NCBI GenBank assembly: GCA_002395225.1 | Contig: DGWH01000054.1 | Coordinates: 1 to 17,974, forward strand | Origin: Christensenella sp. UBA4263 | Lineage (GTDB): Bacteria > Bacillota > Clostridia > Christensenellales > Aristaeellaceae | Direction: 5' to 3' | Length of the DNA stretch: 17,974 bases | In this document: piece by piece, positions 14,273 to 17,974 of the stretch | How the letters are laid out: the number at the start of each line of letters is the position of its first letter | How positions within the stretch are numbered: the stretch's first letter is position 1 | The notes under the pieces: generated by a model | What the model was told of the DNA's origin: nothing | The model's database searches: none | The model's input: only the letters and a program-made list of their open reading frames with translations | Translations under genes and position numbers: made by a program

Positions 14273-16192
14273 ATGGATAACAGAGTTGTCGTTACGGATT
14301 ACGACAGTTTTTTGTTTCATCAGGGGACGAACTACGAGATTTATCGCAAACTGGGTGCACATCCGGGTGAGGCAGAGGGCGTTCAGGGAACCTGGTTCAA
14401 TGTCTGGGCCCCGAATGCGCAGTTTGTATCCGTGATCACGGCAAAGACCGGTTGGGAAAATGAAAAGTGGATGCATCGCAGCGAGGGGGACTCCGGCGTC
14501 TGGGAGTGCTTCCTGGCAGATGTTGGCCCCGGCGATGCGTACCGTTATGTCGTGACGGGCGCGGATGGCGTAAAGCGGTATAAATCAGATCCGTACGGCT
14601 TCTGGTTTGAACGGCGCCCGAACAACGCCTCAATCGTGTACAGCCTGGACAACTACCAGTGGCATGATGAGATTCATCAGGCACAGCGGGACAATACAAA
14701 GGCCGTCGAGCGGCCCATGTCCATCTATGAGGTGTATCTGGGATCCTGGAAAAAAGGGTTCCGGGATGAATATGATGAAGACGGGTTCATGAACTACACC
14801 CAGTATGCGGATGATCTGGCGCAGTACCTGACCTATATGGGCTTTACCCATGTGGAGCTGATGGGCGTCTGTGAGCATCCCTTTGATCTGTCCTGGGGCT
14901 ATCAGGTGACCGGCTTCTATGCCCCCACGTCCCGCTACGGGACGCCGGATGATTTCCGGTATTTCGTGGACCGGATGCATCAGGCCGGCATCGGCGTGAT
15001 CGTGGACTGGGTGCCTGCCCATTTCCCGAAAGATTCCTTTGCCATGGGCTGGTTTGACGGAACGCCGCTGTATGAGAACAGCGATCCGCTACGCCGGGAG
15101 TTCCCGGTGTGGGGCACGCTGGCCTTTGATCACGGCAAGCCGGAGGTGCGTTCGTTCCTGATTGCCAATGCCATGTACTGGATTAAGGAATTCCATATCG
15201 ACGCACTGCGGGTGGATGCGGTTGCCTCCATGCTCTATAACGACTATGACCGCTCCGAATGGCGTCCCAATGTGTTTGGCGGCCGGATGAATCTGGAAAG
15301 CATGGACTTTTTGCGCCAGCTGAACGACGAGGTCTGCGGCCAGACCACCGGCTTCCTCATTGCCGAGGACAGCTCTGCTGAATGGGGCATCACGGAACGG
15401 GTGGACCATGGCGGACTGGGCTTTATGTTCAAGTGGAACATGGGCTGGATGAATGATACCATTCGGTACATGAACCTTGACCCGGTTTACCGGAAGTGGC
15501 ATCATAACCTCCTGACCCATATTGCGGATTACGCATTCACGGAGAACTACGTGCTGGTCCTCAGCCATGATGAGGTGGTCTATGGCAAGGGCTCCATGCT
15601 CAGAAAGGCACCGGGTAGTCAGCAGGACCGCATGGGCAGCCTCAAGACCATGTATACCTGGCAGTTTACTTTCCCCGGAAAGAAGCTGCTGTTCATGGGA
15701 CAGGAATTTGCGCAGGACCGGGAGTGGAATGTCAAGGAGAGCATTGACTGGAATCTGGCGGATGATTTTGCGCACCGGGATGTCATGCAGTGCGTGAAGA
15801 ACCTGCTGGGTGTGTACAGGAATACACCGGTTCTGTACATGGACAGCAGGAATCCGACGACGTTTGAGTGGGTCAACCGGAACGATGCGGACAGGAACAT
15901 CGTTGCCTATATCCGCCGCAACCCGTGGAATTACGACGGGGCCGTGCTGGTGGTGTGCAACTTTACCTCCGTCGAGTATCATGATTACACGGTCGGCGTG
16001 CCCATGGAAGGCCTGTATCGCCGGATCTTCTCCACCTATGACAGCCTGCCTGGACAGGGAAATCCGGCGGAAATCGGCGGAATTCCGCCGCTGACGGCAC
16101 AGTGGCATGACTGCGACGGATATACGCATATGCTGACATACAGCCTGCGGCCGTTTGAGTCGATCATCATTGAATTCCCGACTCACGAATAA
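14273..16192 (+). CDS. glgB: 1,4-alpha-glucan branching enzyme
   Basis: 639 aa, typical for GlgB. The enzyme cuts alpha-1,4 glucan chains and re-attaches them through alpha-1,6 bonds, making branched glycogen in the cytoplasm. The N-terminal CBM48-type part (about 20-125) contains GTWFNVWAPNAQFVSV. The GH13 catalytic domain contains YLGSW, ELMGVCEHPFDLSWGYQ, region I DWVPAHF, region II DALRVDAV with nucleophile Asp315, region III AEDSSAEW with Glu365, and region IV LSHDEV with Asp433. FMGQEFAQDREWN and a C-terminal beta domain follow. All catalytic residues are present. ATG 14273 follows AGAAAGGGG (ending 14262). A GH13 hydrolase gene lies downstream on the same strand, consistent with a glycogen/alpha-glucan locus. 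Confidence 0.95.
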   Translation: MDNRVVVTDYDSFLFHQGTNYEIYRKLGAHPGEAEGVQGTWFNVWAPNAQFVSVITAKTGWENEKWMHRSEGDSGVWECFLADVGPGDAYRYVVTGADGVKRYKSDPYGFWFERRPNNASIVYSLDNYQWHDEIHQAQRDNTKAVERPMSIYEVYLGSWKKGFRDEYDEDGFMNYTQYADDLAQYLTYMGFTHVELMGVCEHPFDLSWGYQVTGFYAPTSRYGTPDDFRYFVDRMHQAGIGVIVDWVPAHFPKDSFAMGWFDGTPLYENSDPLRREFPVWGTLAFDHGKPEVRSFLIANAMYWIKEFHIDALRVDAVASMLYNDYDRSEWRPNVFGGRMNLESMDFLRQLNDEVCGQTTGFLIAEDSSAEWGITERVDHGGLGFMFKWNMGWMNDTIRYMNLDPVYRKWHHNLLTHIADYAFTENYVLVLSHDEVVYGKGSMLRKAPGSQQDRMGSLKTMYTWQFTFPGKKLLFMGQEFAQDREWNVKESIDWNLADDFAHRDVMQCVKNLLGVYRNTPVLYMDSRNPTTFEWVNRNDADRNIVAYIRRNPWNYDGAVLVVCNFTSVEYHDYTVGVPMEGLYRRIFSTYDSLPGQGNPAEIGGIPPLTAQWHDCDGYTHMLTYSLRPFESIIIEFPTHE

Positions 16193-16229
16193 GGACGGCA
16201 TGTGAGCGATTGCCGGGCATGCCCATTCA

Positions 16230-16262
16230 GATCTGCCGATCACCGCGTCAGGTCGGCAGATC
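16230..16262. terminator. Hairpin after glgB, possible weak terminator
   Basis: GATCTGCCGA (16230-16239) pairs perfectly with TCGGCAGATC (16253-16262) around a 13-base loop. There is no T run after it, so termination would be weak and the next gene may be partly co-transcribed. The rest of 16193-16530 has no clear gene or promoter. Confidence 0.45.
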
Positions 16263-16530
16263 GTTGAAACTCGCACTGAGAACTGCACTTGGTGCCCATG
16301 ACGCATCGGGAAGGCTCCGGTATTGAGACGGTTCATGTCAGCGTTTCGTTGGTTATTTGGATAGACTTTCCGGATGAAGATGATGCTGCCTCTGTGCATG
16401 ACCTTCATCCTCTTTTGTGTGCAGGGCTGAGACCGTTCCGTTTGGCCGGGATGACAGGATTCAGAAGGGAATGAAACAGAGCATCGCCCGATGAATCTGA
16501 AATATTTATTAGATGGGAGAACGTTTATTC

Positions 16531-17974
16531 ATGTCAGAGGTTGTAGTGCAGCAGGTACTTGATTCTGTTTTCAGCGATGAAACCCGTACATTCCGGACGC
16601 CTGAGGAACCGGATGTGGGGGATTCGGTAACCATACGGCTGCGCATTCGGAAAAATACAGGTGCGTCGGTGACACTGCTGAAAGGATTTCCGGCCCTTCA
16701 GATGCCCATGCAGAAACTGGACAGGGGAGATGCCTTCGACTGGTTTGAAACAAGTTTTGTCTGTGAGGACAAGACGATGATTTTCTACTCGTTCCTGGTC
16801 GAGGCAGAGGGAAAGAAAATCCTGTATGACCGGGTTGGAACCCATTTTGTCGATGCGGTCCCTTCCACAGACTCTCGGCATGCCTTCCAGATTTATCCCG
16901 GATTTCATGTGCCCGCCTGGTCCAAGGGGGCGGTGCAGTACCAGATCCTGGTGGACCGGTTCTATAACGGAAACTGGAGCAATGATGTGCAGGAGCGGGA
17001 ATACCGGTATACAAACTGGTTTGCCCGTCCGGCACATTTCTGGGCGGAGCTCCCCGGCGATGATGACTGCTGCACCTTTTACGGCGGAGATCTTCAGGGG
17101 GTCATGGAAAAGCTTGACTACATTCAGTCCCTCGGCGTCCAGGTGATTTACTTCAATCCGATTTTCGTCACCCCCTCCACCCACGGCTATGACACCCAGG
17201 ACTATTCGCACATCGACCCCCATTTCACCGTCATCCCCAGGGATGAAGGGAAGAACCTTGAGGAATGGGACTATGATAATTCACACGCCGAGCGGTACAT
17301 TGCCCGGACGACCCTTAAGGAAAACCTGGAGGCCAGTGATGCCTGGTTTGCGGATTTCTGTGAGGAGGTCCATAAGCGGGGCATGCGGATCATTCTGGAC
17401 GGCGTATTCAATCACTGCGGTTCATTCAGCAAATACATGGATCGGGAGGGCATTTATGCCAGCAGCCCGGATAAGTATGCACCGGGCGCGCACCATCATC
17501 CGGAGAGCCCGTACAGGTCATGGTTCTCGTTCCAGGATTTTGAACACTACGACAGCTGGTTTGGCGTTCCCACCCTTCCAAAGCTGTATTATGAGCATTC
17601 CGTTGCGCTCTGTGAGGAAATCCTGAGCGTGGCCGAGAAATGGGTGTCACCGCCTTACAGCGTGGATGGCTGGCGTCTGGATGTGGCGGTGGACCTCGGA
17701 CTGAGCCGGGAATTCAACCATCTGTTCTGGAAGGAATTCCGCCGCCGGGTAAAGGCGCGGAATCCGGAGGCCATCATCCTGGCGGAGCACTATGGAGATC
17801 CGGCTGAGTGGCTGAGAGGGGACGAGTGGGATACCCTTATGAACTATGACGCGTTCATGGAGCCGGTCACGTTCTTCCTGACCGGAATGGAAAAGCATTC
17901 CGACTATCGCCGGGACGATCTGCATCATAACGGCGAGGCATTCTTCAGTACGATGCTTGAGAACATGTCGCATA
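16531..17974 (+). CDS. GH13 alpha-glucan hydrolase, neopullulanase-like (3' end cut off)
   Basis: At least 481 aa, running off the window. An N-terminal beta-type domain (about 1-125) precedes the GH13 barrel, as in neopullulanases and cyclomaltodextrinases. Motifs: YQILVDRFYNG, FYGGDLQGVMEKLDYI, NPIFVTPSTHGYDTQDY, region I DGVFNHCG (Asp290-Gly297), region II GWRLDVAVD with nucleophile Asp384, and region III ILAEHYG with acid/base Glu419. Region IV lies beyond the window. There is no signal peptide, so it should act in the cytoplasm on imported maltodextrins or glycogen. The frame was read through without interruption from ATG 16531; the ribosome binding site (GGGAGA) is modest. Exact specificity (neopullulanase, maltogenic amylase or alpha-glucosidase) cannot be fixed. 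Confidence 0.9.
   Translation, partial: MSEVVVQQVLDSVFSDETRTFRTPEEPDVGDSVTIRLRIRKNTGASVTLLKGFPALQMPMQKLDRGDAFDWFETSFVCEDKTMIFYSFLVEAEGKKILYDRVGTHFVDAVPSTDSRHAFQIYPGFHVPAWSKGAVQYQILVDRFYNGNWSNDVQEREYRYTNWFARPAHFWAELPGDDDCCTFYGGDLQGVMEKLDYIQSLGVQVIYFNPIFVTPSTHGYDTQDYSHIDPHFTVIPRDEGKNLEEWDYDNSHAERYIARTTLKENLEASDAWFADFCEEVHKRGMRIILDGVFNHCGSFSKYMDREGIYASSPDKYAPGAHHHPESPYRSWFSFQDFEHYDSWFGVPTLPKLYYEHSVALCEEILSVAEKWVSPPYSVDGWRLDVAVDLGLSREFNHLFWKEFRRRVKARNPEAIILAEHYGDPAEWLRGDEWDTLMNYDAFMEPVTFFLTGMEKHSDYRRDDLHHNGEAFFSTMLENMSH

Noticed and set aside
16201..16214. CcpA cre-like site after the glgB stop
   Set aside because: It has at least two mismatches to the consensus and is poorly placed for control of either gene.

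Overview
The window looks like chromosomal DNA from a moderately GC-rich Gram-positive anaerobe of the Clostridia, perhaps a gut or rumen Lachnospiraceae-type organism. The grounds are purine-rich Shine-Dalgarno sites, sigma-A type promoters, T-tailed intrinsic terminators and protein families typical of Clostridia. This placement is inference. No rRNA, tRNA, CRISPR array, transposase or phage structural gene was seen.

Left part (1-6262, + strand): a three-gene accessory cassette behind a near-consensus promoter (329-357). Gene 1 (454-2394) looks like an ImmA/IrrE peptidase-HTH protein that has lost its zinc-binding and catalytic residues. Gene 2 (2391-3833) overlaps it by ATGA and is of unknown function. 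Gene 3 (4037-6262) is an AAA_13/RloC-like ATPase with intact nucleotide-binding motifs and a CxxC pair, but its C-terminal region appears to lack the anticodon-nuclease residues. This is the best candidate for an undescribed defence or stress-sensing system. It is followed by a decayed gene (6491-6882).

Middle part (7000-13200): a LarA-family (DUF2088) protein (7224-8528, +), a small polytopic membrane protein (8883-9470, -), an SLC13-type permease broken by a one-base frameshift in a T run (10098-11368, +), and a two-gene membrane operon on the minus strand (13196 to 11570). The second gene of that operon has a phosphodiester-glycosidase-like C-terminal domain. Hairpin terminators separate the convergent pairs.

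Right part (13966-17974, +): a promoter, a long structured leader, the glycogen branching enzyme gene glgB, and a GH13 alpha-glucan hydrolase gene running off the window end. These are likely cytoplasmic glycogen/alpha-glucan metabolism genes.

The most unusual feature across the window is a dispersed small structured element: a 5-7 bp hairpin with a three- or four-base loop, followed by a sequence close to TTTGTCAAAT, often closed by an outer helix. I count about nine copies at six loci, several as tandem pairs. Each lies on the same strand as, and upstream of, the next gene. Stem sequences differ between loci while pairing is kept, which suggests a selected RNA (or DNA) structure.
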